64,000 nt of DNA from Mucilaginibacter dorajii (lineage in GTDB: Bacteria > Bacteroidota > Bacteroidia > Sphingobacteriales > Sphingobacteriaceae): positions 346,328-410,327 of the forward strand of contig NZ_JANTYS010000004.1 of the NCBI RefSeq assembly GCF_024808255.1, given 5' to 3'. The position numbers were made by a program, and so were the translations under genes. The notes beneath the pieces were generated by a model. That model searched no databases and was not told the DNA's origin. It saw only the letters and a list, made by a program, of their open reading frames with translations. Below are positions 46,642 through 53,865 of the stretch, piece by piece; position 1 is the first letter of the stretch, and each line of letters begins with the position of its first letter.

Positions 46642-47162
46642 AAAAGAAATTGATAGATACACCGCTCACCGATGACGAAATTGTAGATGCAATGGTGCCT
46701 CCCGTCGCCCTTACCGCTACAGAGAAAAATGAGGCAGATTTAGAACTGGCCGGCTTTAGGAAAGTACGTAGGGATGCGCTTGGGAAGGACGAACAACAAT
46801 TATTTCAATTGAGAAAACTGCGTGTTCAGTTAGAGGAATATATTAACACAGATCAGTTTCAGCCGGAAAAGAATTTTGGTTTTTTTCTGGGGCAATATAT
46901 CAAGGCTGCAAAAAGAAAGCAAGTAGAATTTGCGAAAGATGTTGATATTCATAGAACTACGGTAACCAATTTGCTTAAGCACAGGAAAAAGCCGAATGAT
47001 AGTTTGATGATACGCCTGGAGATCCATTCGGGCAACACCATTCCGGCTATTGATTGGTTTAAACTTCATGAAATGGAAAAAGGCTATGAGATAAGAACAA
47101 GCAAAAGTTTACGGGAAAAAGAAAGGGCATTTGTAAAGCATAGTCTTGACGTGTTGGATTAA
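46638..47162 (+). CDS. helix-turn-helix protein, antitoxin-like
   Basis: This 174-residue protein has an N-terminal part (1 to about 65) with acidic and Pro-rich segments and a helix-turn-helix of XRE/HigA type at about 88-140 (FLGQYIKAAKRKQVEFAKDV, then HRTTVTNLLKHRKKPNDSL). Its start overlaps the previous stop, so the two proteins are made together. The likely role is to neutralise its partner and repress the operon through the inverted repeat at 46129-46157. Confidence 0.7.
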   Translation: MKKKLIDTPLTDDEIVDAMVPPVALTATEKNEADLELAGFRKVRRDALGKDEQQLFQLRKLRVQLEEYINTDQFQPEKNFGFFLGQYIKAAKRKQVEFAKDVDIHRTTVTNLLKHRKKPNDSLMIRLEIHSGNTIPAIDWFKLHEMEKGYEIRTSKSLREKERAFVKHSLDVLD

Positions 47163-47197
47163 ACCGACACGTTGATCATTGGTATGGCCTACATTGA

Positions 47198-47320
47198 GCT
47201 AACCCACACGCAGCCAAAAAACACTTGCGCCAGCTGGGACTGCATTTTTCGGCAGTACACCGGGTGGTGAAAAAGATCAGGGCTGAAGCTACTACCAATG
47301 CCGCCGAACCCGGAGTTTAA
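47198..47320 (+). pseudogene. broken C-terminal fragment of a RepA-like ATPase
   Basis: An open frame without a start codon encodes KKHLRQLGLHFSAVHRVVKK followed by IRAEA, matching the helix-turn-helix end of the ATPase at 45004. Bases 47232-47290 match 46004-46062 at 56 of 59 positions. The region upstream of 47198 has an in-frame stop, and no ATPase domain remains. It is a remnant of a second ATPase copy or of a duplication that brackets the pair at 46174-47162. Confidence 0.8.
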
Positions 47321-47436
47321 TGGCAATACCTGCGGTCCGGGCTATTTGCTCATACTGCACAAGGCATTAGCCACGGCCAATCCCCATGCCCTCGCCCGGC
47401 CGGTATCCGCGCCTATCCCTATTGCGGAAATTGGGG
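47321..47436 (-). repeat. GC-rich structured repeat, diverged copy 1
   Basis: On the minus strand this carries GCAATAGGGAT, GGATACCGGCC, GGCTAATGCCTTGTGCAGTA and CCGCAGGTATTGCC in the same order as the copies at 54438-54527 and 62613-62698, with an insertion in the middle. It begins directly after the stop of the ATPase fragment. Confidence 0.7.
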
Positions 47437-47526
47437 AATAATAAAAGAGCAGGGAAATGTGCGATTCCTTTGGAGAAGGGCGGGTAGGGGTTAACCTAGT
47501 GCATAAAGGAAAACTCCGTATTTATT

Positions 47527-47672
47527 TTGCGCTGGTGCACGCGTGCTGCCCCTCCGTACAAGCCGAATTGCTTTAAAGAGCGTAAAGTATTGGGATTTTT
47601 TTATTGTTATCATATTTACAAAATGATTGCGACTTAAACGCGGGGTGCAAGCGACACGCGTGCGCCAGCAGA
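47527..47672. repeat. 146-bp element with inverted GCTGGTGCACGCGTG ends
   Basis: GCTGGTGCACGCGTG at 47531-47545 pairs with CACGCGTGCGCCAGC at 47655-47669 (one G-T type mismatch). Two CCCC/GGGG blocks lie just inside. It ends 4 bp after the dGTPase stop and may close the operon transcript. The remaining bases 47437-47526 hold only a short trace of the CCTTTGGAGAAGGGCGGG repeat type. Confidence 0.65.
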
Positions 47673-47675
47673 AGA

Positions 47676-49046
47676 TCAATGATGCTTGCCTATTTCTATT
47701 CCTTTTACCTTCCTATATAATTCAGTCGCGTACAAATCCGTCATTCCCGACACATAGTCTAATACGTTGAGGGCCTTTATATAAGGAGTTTTACTATCCG
47801 AAAAATCACCAAATTGAGATGGGACTAGTTTCAATGCTTTTTTTTCTAGATGATTTCTTTTACTTTCTGGCTTTAGCGAACCTGGAATCATCGCTTCTAA
47901 AAGATCGTACATCACATTATAGCCAGCAAGTTCAAGCTCTACAACGGTATTATGATTGTAGAGTTTTTCCTTAGAAATAGTTTCAATATTTTTAAGTGCA
48001 GTACAGCTGTCTTGAATATGATCAATAAGGGTGTTATTAAATTTGCCTTGCAATATTAATGGAAGGTTGTTGATAAATATCTCTGATGCTTGAAGCGTTA
48101 AAGTATTTATTGCTCTACTTCTTAAATATCCAATTTTTTCATTATTATCACCAATTGAGGTAAATGTTTTTTTTATATCATCCATATTGTCATCAGTTCT
48201 TCCGACGTCGGCGATTAAATTAAGAAACGCTTCTTTGATATCATTATCACTCAATATCCTTAGCCGGTGGGCGTCTTCAAAATCAATAATTCGGTAACAG
48301 ATATCATCAGCAGCTTCTAGTAAATAAACAAAAGGATGCCTGCCATAGCATAAGGGGGAGACCTGCTCCCTTATCATTTGTAAATCTTCAGCAATCTCTA
48401 GGAATAGTGATTTCTCGCTCTGAAAAAAACCATATTTTTTCAAATGTTTAAATGAACTATTTACAGCTGTTGACTCGCAAGGGTACTTTAATATAGTTGC
48501 TAAGGTAGCGTAAGTAATCCTATATCCTCCCGGTAGTCGCCCTTCAAATTGATTAGTTAAAATTCTAAACGCGTTTGCATTTCCTTCGAAATTTGTCAGG
48601 TCCTTCCATTCTTCGTTTTTGAATAAGTTCTTGTCAACACCACCGTTTTCAAAAAAATTTGAAATTGCTTTTTCTCCGGAATGTCCAAATGCTGGATTGC
48701 CAATATCGTGGGCTAAACAACCTGCCGCAATTACTTCTGCTAAATGATACTTGTAAAATTCAATTGAGTCGCCTTCTAAATCTGATTTATGGATTTCGGC
48801 TATATGAGCACCGGCTATTTTGCCCAAAGATCTTCCAACTGAAGATACTTCTAATGAATGAGTCAACCGATTATGAACAAACACACTTCCTGGTAAAGGA
48901 AACACTTGTGTTTTGTTTTGCAGCCGTCTGAATGGTGATGAAAATATCAACCTGTCAAAATCTCTTTGAAATTCCGATCTAACACCTAGACCATTATTCG
49001 TTTTTCCAGGTCTTTTTGTGGAATATAGTTTGTTTAGATTCATCAT
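47676..49046 (-). CDS. dgt: dGTPase (HD-domain deoxyguanosine triphosphate triphosphohydrolase)
   Basis: This 456-residue cytoplasmic HD phosphohydrolase would split dGTP, or other dNTPs, into deoxynucleoside and triphosphate. Family motifs are complete: NRLTHSLEVSSVGRSL with His63, AHDIGNPAFGHSGE with His113-Asp114 and His122, and AADDICYRIIDFEDAH. Length fits type-2 Dgt proteins. It is the last gene of the six-gene minus-strand operon and overlaps the DUF4435 gene by 4 bp (ATGA). dGTPases are known to limit phage by depleting dNTPs. Here the operon context makes a defence role more likely than housekeeping. The gene is AT-rich compared with the flanks. Confidence 0.92.
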   Translation of the reverse strand: MMNLNKLYSTKRPGKTNNGLGVRSEFQRDFDRLIFSSPFRRLQNKTQVFPLPGSVFVHNRLTHSLEVSSVGRSLGKIAGAHIAEIHKSDLEGDSIEFYKYHLAEVIAAGCLAHDIGNPAFGHSGEKAISNFFENGGVDKNLFKNEEWKDLTNFEGNANAFRILTNQFEGRLPGGYRITYATLATILKYPCESTAVNSSFKHLKKYGFFQSEKSLFLEIAEDLQMIREQVSPLCYGRHPFVYLLEAADDICYRIIDFEDAHRLRILSDNDIKEAFLNLIADVGRTDDNMDDIKKTFTSIGDNNEKIGYLRSRAINTLTLQASEIFINNLPLILQGKFNNTLIDHIQDSCTALKNIETISKEKLYNHNTVVELELAGYNVMYDLLEAMIPGSLKPESKRNHLEKKALKLVPSQFGDFSDSKTPYIKALNVLDYVSGMTDLYATELYRKVKGIEIGKHH

Positions 49047-49981
49047 TCTTTTATCATGAAAATGTATTCCATTAACTCATCTGGAGTAGCAGCGTGACTA
49101 TTAAATAAAATAGTCAAATTAGAATATTCAAATATTATACTGCTGGGATAGTCTTTCGAAAGTAGGTCATTATTTAACGACCCTATTTTTATTTGAAGCT
49201 TTTTAAAAAAACTTTCTAGAAACTTTAACTGGAATTTACCTCTAAAAAAATCTCTTTGGCTGATATTCTTAAAATATATTATTTTCCTTAAAAAATAAAA
49301 TCTGTGACATACTCCTTGACAAGAGAATAATCGTTCTATTTCATCATGAGTATTAATATTTCTTATTTCATTTATTCCAGACATATCACCTAAAACGGTA
49401 TTGTCTAAACTTCTATTTATCGTCGAGTCTATTTTTAATCTTCTGTTTACTTTTCCAGAAACCCTTAAGTCGGAATAACAAGCTAACCATGCATTAAGGG
49501 GAAGTGTTCTTTTGTGAAATTCTTCCAATAATTCACTAAATAATGTCAAACAACGAATTAAATCCGGTGATTCTCGCTGAATTTTAAAACAGTCAATTAA
49601 AATCTCCTCGATACAGGAGTTAGACAAATAAAAGTTTTCTATACTATAGCAATTGGTTTCATAAAAATCTTTGTTATTAAATGCCTTTTCATAGTCCTTG
49701 TCTATAAAAAAACCGGTCCTACACAATGAATATACTTCGTTACCTTTAATAAGTGCATAAGCTTCTTTGACTTTATCTTTACCGCCACAATTGAATTCAC
49801 GAAAATTGTTAGGAGGAATGATTTTAAATATTCTTGGTTTATAATATCTTAAATCGTCAATGCCTTCAAAAAAACAAAAAACTGCATCGGGCTTTTTTTT
49901 ATGTGCCAATATGAAATCGGTAAAGGCGACAACAGGGTCGTCTATTGCAGCGATCATATTATCAATTAAACTTTCAATCAT
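49043..49981 (-). CDS. DUF4435 TOPRIM-like protein (AriB-like)
   Basis: A 312-residue protein of the DUF4435 type, with TOPRIM-like acidic residues: Glu39 in CFFEGIDDLRYY and the pair Asp94/Asp96 in FFIDKDYEKAF. The conserved NCGGKDKVKEAYALI and ETNCYSIENFYLS lie around them. The C-terminal part (about 150-312) is not recognised. In PARIS defence, a DUF4435 protein (AriB) is the effector held by the ATPase AriA and is reported to act as a nuclease. This gene follows an ATPase gene with an 8-bp overlap, in the AriA-AriB order. The protein lacks any signal or membrane segment. Confidence 0.85.
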   Translation of the reverse strand: MIESLIDNMIAAIDDPVVAFTDFILAHKKKPDAVFCFFEGIDDLRYYKPRIFKIIPPNNFREFNCGGKDKVKEAYALIKGNEVYSLCRTGFFIDKDYEKAFNNKDFYETNCYSIENFYLSNSCIEEILIDCFKIQRESPDLIRCLTLFSELLEEFHKRTLPLNAWLACYSDLRVSGKVNRRLKIDSTINRSLDNTVLGDMSGINEIRNINTHDEIERLFSCQGVCHRFYFLRKIIYFKNISQRDFFRGKFQLKFLESFFKKLQIKIGSLNNDLLSKDYPSSIIFEYSNLTILFNSHAATPDELMEYIFMIKE

Positions 49982-50906
49982 TCTTTTGCTTACTTATGTA
50001 GAGATCTAAACCTTCAGCATATTCCTTTAACTGGTTATTGAAAATAAATGGGGAATGTGTAATGGCAAATAGAAAAGCGCAATTTCCAGAGTTTATAACG
50101 TCAGGAAGTAAATTTCTTTGCCAGTTTAGCGATAGCGAAAGTTCAGGTTCATCTATGAGAAATATCAAATCTTTTCGGTGACAGAAGAAAAATTTAGAAA
50201 ATATGTTTATAATCTGTTTTTCACCAGATGAAAGATATTGTAAATCAACTTTTTCTTGATTGTTGAGATTTATTATCTCAAGCCCTTTTGCTTGAGATAA
50301 AACAAACTCAGTCTCTTCGAGGTATTTATTACATGTGTCCTTAAATTGATTTAGTTGATGAGTATCATTATATTCTAAAAAATTAGTTTGAATGTCATTC
50401 ATTTGAAAATCCATGACAGTCTCTTTAAAAATCTCACGTTTTTCTTTATCAAATAAATTCCTGCGATTTATAAGATCATACATGTCCCCTTTATAACGGT
50501 TATCTAAAAGATGGTATAACTGCTGATAAAGATTTCGGAAAATTGGAAGATAAATAATTCGATTTTGAAATATTTCTAATATTTTATTGATTCTATCGAA
50601 CTTTGCTAAGACATTTTCATCAAAATATCTATCGGATTTTTCCAAATAGCTTACATAAATATTCAATTCGCTTTGAGAAAATTCTATTAGATTATCGTGC
50701 AATTCTAATTCGATGAAATCGAATACGATTTCATCAAGAGATCCCCACTTTTTTGTCAATAAATAATAGAAAACATCGAGAATAGTTGTTTTACCCAATC
50801 CGTTCTCACCCACTAATATTTTGTAAGGTCTTTTAAATATAATATTAGCATTTCTATAGTTCTTAAGACCAACAATTTGAAAGCGCTTAATTAATTCTTC
50901 TTGCAT
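49974..50906 (-). CDS. ABC-type AAA ATPase (AriA/OLD-like)
   Basis: This 310-residue ATPase has Walker A GENGLGKTT (33-41), the ABC signature LSSGEKQ (225-231), Walker B LIFLIDEPE (247-255) and a switch histidine in AITHSPF (about 285). Residues about 60-200 form a helical insertion. This is the SMC/RecF-like AAA_15/AAA_21 group that pairs with TOPRIM effectors in OLD, Gabija and PARIS systems. It is shorter than typical AriA. It lies 6 bp after the QueC-like gene and overlaps the DUF4435 gene by 8 bp, so the two products are probably made in step and act together. Confidence 0.88.
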   Translation of the reverse strand: MQEELIKRFQIVGLKNYRNANIIFKRPYKILVGENGLGKTTILDVFYYLLTKKWGSLDEIVFDFIELELHDNLIEFSQSELNIYVSYLEKSDRYFDENVLAKFDRINKILEIFQNRIIYLPIFRNLYQQLYHLLDNRYKGDMYDLINRRNLFDKEKREIFKETVMDFQMNDIQTNFLEYNDTHQLNQFKDTCNKYLEETEFVLSQAKGLEIINLNNQEKVDLQYLSSGEKQIINIFSKFFFCHRKDLIFLIDEPELSLSLNWQRNLLPDVINSGNCAFLFAITHSPFIFNNQLKEYAEGLDLYISKQKND

Positions 50907-50912
50907 TGCTTG

Positions 50913-51509
50913 TTAGGTCTTATTTATTTCTTCAATAACTTCTGAGTATTTAACACATCCGTTACATACTCCACATGGCTCGTTACTGATATGGCAAGAA
51001 TGGGCCCAAAACAGTAAGCTCTCAGGGATTTTAGATTTTTTGATTAATTCGGCAGTTGTAAGATTTATAGCAGGAGTTATAACGTTAATATTTCCTTCTT
51101 GAATCGATAGTAGTTTATTTATAATGTTGAAAAATTTCTTCGTTCCATCTATATAGCTATTGTCTGTTTTAACTGCTCCAAATATTAGGCTATCTATATC
51201 ATAGGAAATTGCTTTCATACTTGTTAGCGTTATTAATAACTGATTTCTATATGGCCACCATTCAGGGACAGGTGATACCGGTGATATTTTATCGTTGCAC
51301 ATTTCGCCGCTTCCTAATGAGCTACAATCGATATGTAATATCTCATGAGGGATGTTCAATTTTTCGCATATTTTCTTACTAACTTCCAACTCTTTTTCGG
51401 AACTTTTTTGTCCGTAATCAACCGTAAAGGCCACGGACAACTTTTTCTTGTACATATAGGTCAAAGCGACAGAGTCCATCCCTCCCGACAGTAAAATTGC
51501 ATACTTCAT
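50913..51509 (-). CDS. QueC-like PP-loop enzyme
   Basis: This 198-residue protein resembles 7-cyano-7-deazaguanine synthase. It has the PP-loop SGGMDSVAL (8-16) for ATP, the segment WWPYRNQLLI in place of the usual GRN loop, and a complete Cys zinc site (Cys172, 179, 182, 185; PCGVCNGC). No queD, queE or queF gene is near, so it is not part of a queuosine cluster. QueC-like proteins are known in the Qat system and in type IV CBASS, where one has been reported to attach a deazaguanine to a protein N-terminus. It overlaps the kinase/transferase gene by 4 bp. Confidence 0.88.
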   Translation of the reverse strand: MKYAILLSGGMDSVALTYMYKKKLSVAFTVDYGQKSSEKELEVSKKICEKLNIPHEILHIDCSSLGSGEMCNDKISPVSPVPEWWPYRNQLLITLTSMKAISYDIDSLIFGAVKTDNSYIDGTKKFFNIINKLLSIQEGNINVITPAINLTTAELIKKSKIPESLLFWAHSCHISNEPCGVCNGCVKYSEVIEEINKT

Positions 51510-52699
51510 ACTTTATACGACTCCCAAACTGTTTTATAAATTACTGTAGAAAAATCCTTTTCAAATAAGCAATTAGTACCTTTAAGCATGGTCAAAGCTT
51601 CACTCTTTTCGTCCTCTACAAAAACAACTACGGGTAAATTCAGGGACTTTGCGAATCCTATTTCAAACAATGTTCCTGCATCTAAGCCGTCAACAATGGC
51701 TAAAACAATGTCGCAGTTTTTTATAGCCTCTATATCTAAGGGAACAACCTGTGTTGCGTTGCCAAGCCCAACATCGTGATAAGGAGAAAAAACGTCAAGA
51801 CCGAAATTTCGCAGTTGAACTCGGAATTGCTCAATCATCCAGCGTTGCGCCATATTAAAAAATGGCCCAGCAAGATAGATCTTTGGTTTAACTTTCGATT
51901 CTTTATAAAATCTTTCGAATTTTGATTCGTCGATAAGCTGCGGCAATGGTAACGACTTTGTTTCAGTATAGTAAGCAGTTGCTAGTGAAGCATTAATTGC
52001 TGACTCTTCAATGGAATGGTTCTCGATCAAATAATTATAAGCGAATGATGCTGTAAAAATATCTCCTGTTCCGATTGGCCAGACGTGCTTTGTTTTAAAT
52101 ACCGGCACGTGAAAGTCATCCTTATCTCTTTGAATAATTATTGCCCCATCAGTTCCTTTTTTGATGACAGCCGCCACTACATTTTCTACAGAAAATAAAT
52201 ATTCTTTGATCCCTTTTAAACTAACGGCCCCTGTAAATATTTCCATTTCGCCAATATTTGCGACCCAAATTAGTTCCTGCGTATCGGACCCATTAGACCA
52301 AAATGATTGCGGATTTCCTGGCGATTGAGGATCGTAAATAGCCTTCTTTGCTTTTACTTTTTTATTCCCTTCAATCATCCCAAATTGAACAATTAGATCA
52401 GCGTAAATTATTTCCTCGTCATTTACCTCGATTCGATCAAAATAGGGCTCCGCCAAAGGGTGATCGTATGCAAACGTATTTGTATAAGGAATCAATTTGG
52501 CTTTAGTAGTTATTCCAATTGCCTCGGATATACAAACAAGCTTGTCGTAATCAACTTTACCGATATTGGTATGAAAGACGACTTTAGACGGTTTTTCGCT
52601 TAAAGCATGTGCCGCTCGTAAACCCGACCCATATAGTTCATCCCAAAATGGTTCTCTACAGGTTTCGTAATATGTACCACCTATTATATTTAAAATCAT
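51506..52699 (-). CDS. PfkB-family kinase fused to nucleoside 2-deoxyribosyltransferase
   Basis: A 397-residue two-domain protein. Residues about 1-260 are a PfkB/ribokinase-type domain with GGTYYETC near the start, VANIGEMEIFTG, VVAAVIKKGTDGAIII and the anion-hole motif PIGTGDIFTAS with catalytic Asp213. Residues about 272-397 are a nucleoside 2-deoxyribosyltransferase domain: IYLAGPFFNMAQ (from 274) and DAGTLFEIGFA with catalytic-type Glu346. One domain could phosphorylate a (deoxy)nucleoside or sugar while the other exchanges or removes its base. The fusion sits between the Met-Gly-Gly protein and the QueC-like gene, with 4-bp overlaps on both sides. Confidence 0.88.
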   Translation of the reverse strand: MILNIIGGTYYETCREPFWDELYGSGLRAAHALSEKPSKVVFHTNIGKVDYDKLVCISEAIGITTKAKLIPYTNTFAYDHPLAEPYFDRIEVNDEEIIYADLIVQFGMIEGNKKVKAKKAIYDPQSPGNPQSFWSNGSDTQELIWVANIGEMEIFTGAVSLKGIKEYLFSVENVVAAVIKKGTDGAIIIQRDKDDFHVPVFKTKHVWPIGTGDIFTASFAYNYLIENHSIEESAINASLATAYYTETKSLPLPQLIDESKFERFYKESKVKPKIYLAGPFFNMAQRWMIEQFRVQLRNFGLDVFSPYHDVGLGNATQVVPLDIEAIKNCDIVLAIVDGLDAGTLFEIGFAKSLNLPVVVFVEDEKSEALTMLKGTNCLFEKDFSTVIYKTVWESYKV

Positions 52700-53031
52700 G
52701 CCAATGATTCATGTAAAACTGTGATAGCACATTTAGCGCCATCGACACTCCTAACTCTTGCATAGAAAGTATTGCCTGCAATAATACAGTTAATTAACTG
52801 CTTTAGATTTAAGTGGATAATTGTGCCAGCAATCTTGCTTTTATAAATAACAACGCAAGTGGTTTTTGATGGTGATAATTCGATCTCTAATAATAAGCCC
52901 ACTTCCAACAACACTAATACTTCCTCCTTTGGGGAAGATAATTGGGTGTTAAATTTCAACTCATCACATGCAACATCCTGATTACGGGATTGACTGCCGC
53001 CCCCTCGATTATTTGAATTACTTCCGCCCAT
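52696..53031 (-). CDS. small protein with Met-Gly-Gly start and Gly/Ser/Asn-rich tail
   Basis: This 111-residue protein is the first gene of the six-gene operon. Residues 1-17 (MGGSNSNNRGGGSQSRN) look disordered and glycine-rich. Residues about 20-111 form a compact beta-rich domain with two cysteines at similar positions in the strands (IINLK-like and AITVLHES at the end). No named family is recognised. A free N-terminal glycine would appear after methionine removal. Its stop overlaps the kinase gene (ATGA). The Gly-rich N-terminus next to a QueC-like enzyme suggests it may be that enzyme's substrate, which is inference. Confidence 0.75.
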   Translation of the reverse strand: MGGSNSNNRGGGSQSRNQDVACDELKFNTQLSSPKEEVLVLLEVGLLLEIELSPSKTTCVVIYKSKIAGTIIHLNLKQLINCIIAGNTFYARVRSVDGAKCAITVLHESLA

Positions 53032-53053
53032 AGTTTAAGTTTATTGGATTGAT

Positions 53054-53071
53054 AATATTATGAATAATATT
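53054..53071. promoter_or_regulatory. 18-bp palindrome upstream of the six-gene operon
   Basis: AATATTAT, GA, ATAATATT is a perfect palindrome 22 bp before the first start codon. It is a candidate operator. The surrounding 53032-53283 is AT-rich and holds no recognisable gene. Confidence 0.4.
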
Positions 53072-53283
53072 CTGAAATAGAATAGATTGGGAAAAAAAAT
53101 AATGTATCTTTTTTTTAATCGTTCTATTCATTTCCAGTCAGTTAAAACGTGGAGGATTAAATACATAGATCGAATGCAATTATCATTTAAGTTAAACTTC
53201 ATCTATTTTTAAAGTTATTGATTGGTGTTTATTGTCACCGCAACAATAACCGGTTGAACAATAAACTTTAAGAACATTAATCA

Positions 53284-53508
53284 ATGAAGACTTTAATACT
53301 GTACTTGTATATGATAGTAATGTTGGTGTTGATGTACTTTTTGGCGTTTCCGTTAGTTAATTTTGCATTACGCCCTTTGGTTACTTATACGTTTCTGGCA
53401 TTTGGCCCCCCTGTTTCATTTAACAAAGATGTTTGTAAATTCAAAACATTGGCAATTTATGAATTACCTGTGTGGCGTTGGTCTTTTAATTATAACGTTC
53501 ATATTTAG
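53284..53508 (+). CDS. doubtful small ORF with one or two hydrophobic segments
   Basis: This 74-codon frame begins MKTLILYLYMIVMLVLMYF, with hydrophobic stretches at about 3-22 and 25-40. There is no clear ribosome-binding site, no -7 box, and the C-terminus is irregular. It may be a small membrane protein or chance. Confidence 0.25.
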   Translation: MKTLILYLYMIVMLVLMYFLAFPLVNFALRPLVTYTFLAFGPPVSFNKDVCKFKTLAIYELPVWRWSFNYNVHI

Positions 53509-53581
53509 GTATTTGTATCTGTAGCTATAGAGCGGAAGTACAAGCCTGAACACTTGGATTAACCCTTTCCTGGACGTTCCC

Positions 53582-53776
53582 CAATGTCATTAAGTTAAAG
53601 ATTTAACAGCGCCGTTAGGTGCAACATATCGGTAGAAAATATAATCACCAATGAAAAGCGTGCTGTTAGGTATGCAACATCGTCGGTTTCGTACCTAACG
53701 GCACGAATATCCTAATGGGTGCCGTCTGCTACCTACATTAAACCCCGATGGGGTTTCCCTTAACTTAATGACATTG
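53582..53776. mobile_element. MITE-like element with perfect 17-bp terminal inverted repeats
   Basis: CAATGTCATTAAGTTAA at 53582-53598 is the exact reverse complement of TTAACTTAATGACATTG at 53760-53776. The 195-bp element carries no ORF. Inside, CGTGCTGTTAGGTATG and CGTACCTAACGGCACG form a long hairpin (about 53659-53705), and CCCCGATGGGG lies near the right end. I see no target-site duplication. The type resembles non-coding dispersed elements of Bacteroidota. Confidence 0.75.
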
Positions 53777-53786
53777 CCTCTTTCTC

Positions 53787-53832
53787 CGAGGAGGGAATCG
53801 CACGTTTCCCCGCTCTTTTTTCTTTTGGGTAG
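53787..53832 (+). repeat. direct repeat, left copy (second at about 54366-54411)
   Basis: AATCGCACGTTTCC, then GCTCTTTTTTCTTTTGGGTA, recurs as AATCGCACGTTCC, then GCTCTTTTTTCTTTTGGATA at 54366-54411. Both are non-coding and flank the left inverted repeat and the GTCATCCTGA palindrome. Confidence 0.65.
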
Positions 53833-53865
53833 TTATGTTACAACTTCAATACTGTCGTGATCCCT

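Noticed and set aside
50913..51509. Queuosine or DNA 7-deazaguanine (dpd) modification cluster
   Set aside because: Only a QueC-like gene is present. queD, queE, queF, folE, a transglycosylase and the dpd genes are absent, so a full pathway is not encoded here.
44881..53776. Complete conjugative or phage element
   Set aside because: No integrase, relaxase, type IV secretion, capsid or terminase gene and no clear attachment pair are present. Only a RepA-like ATPase and repeats are seen.
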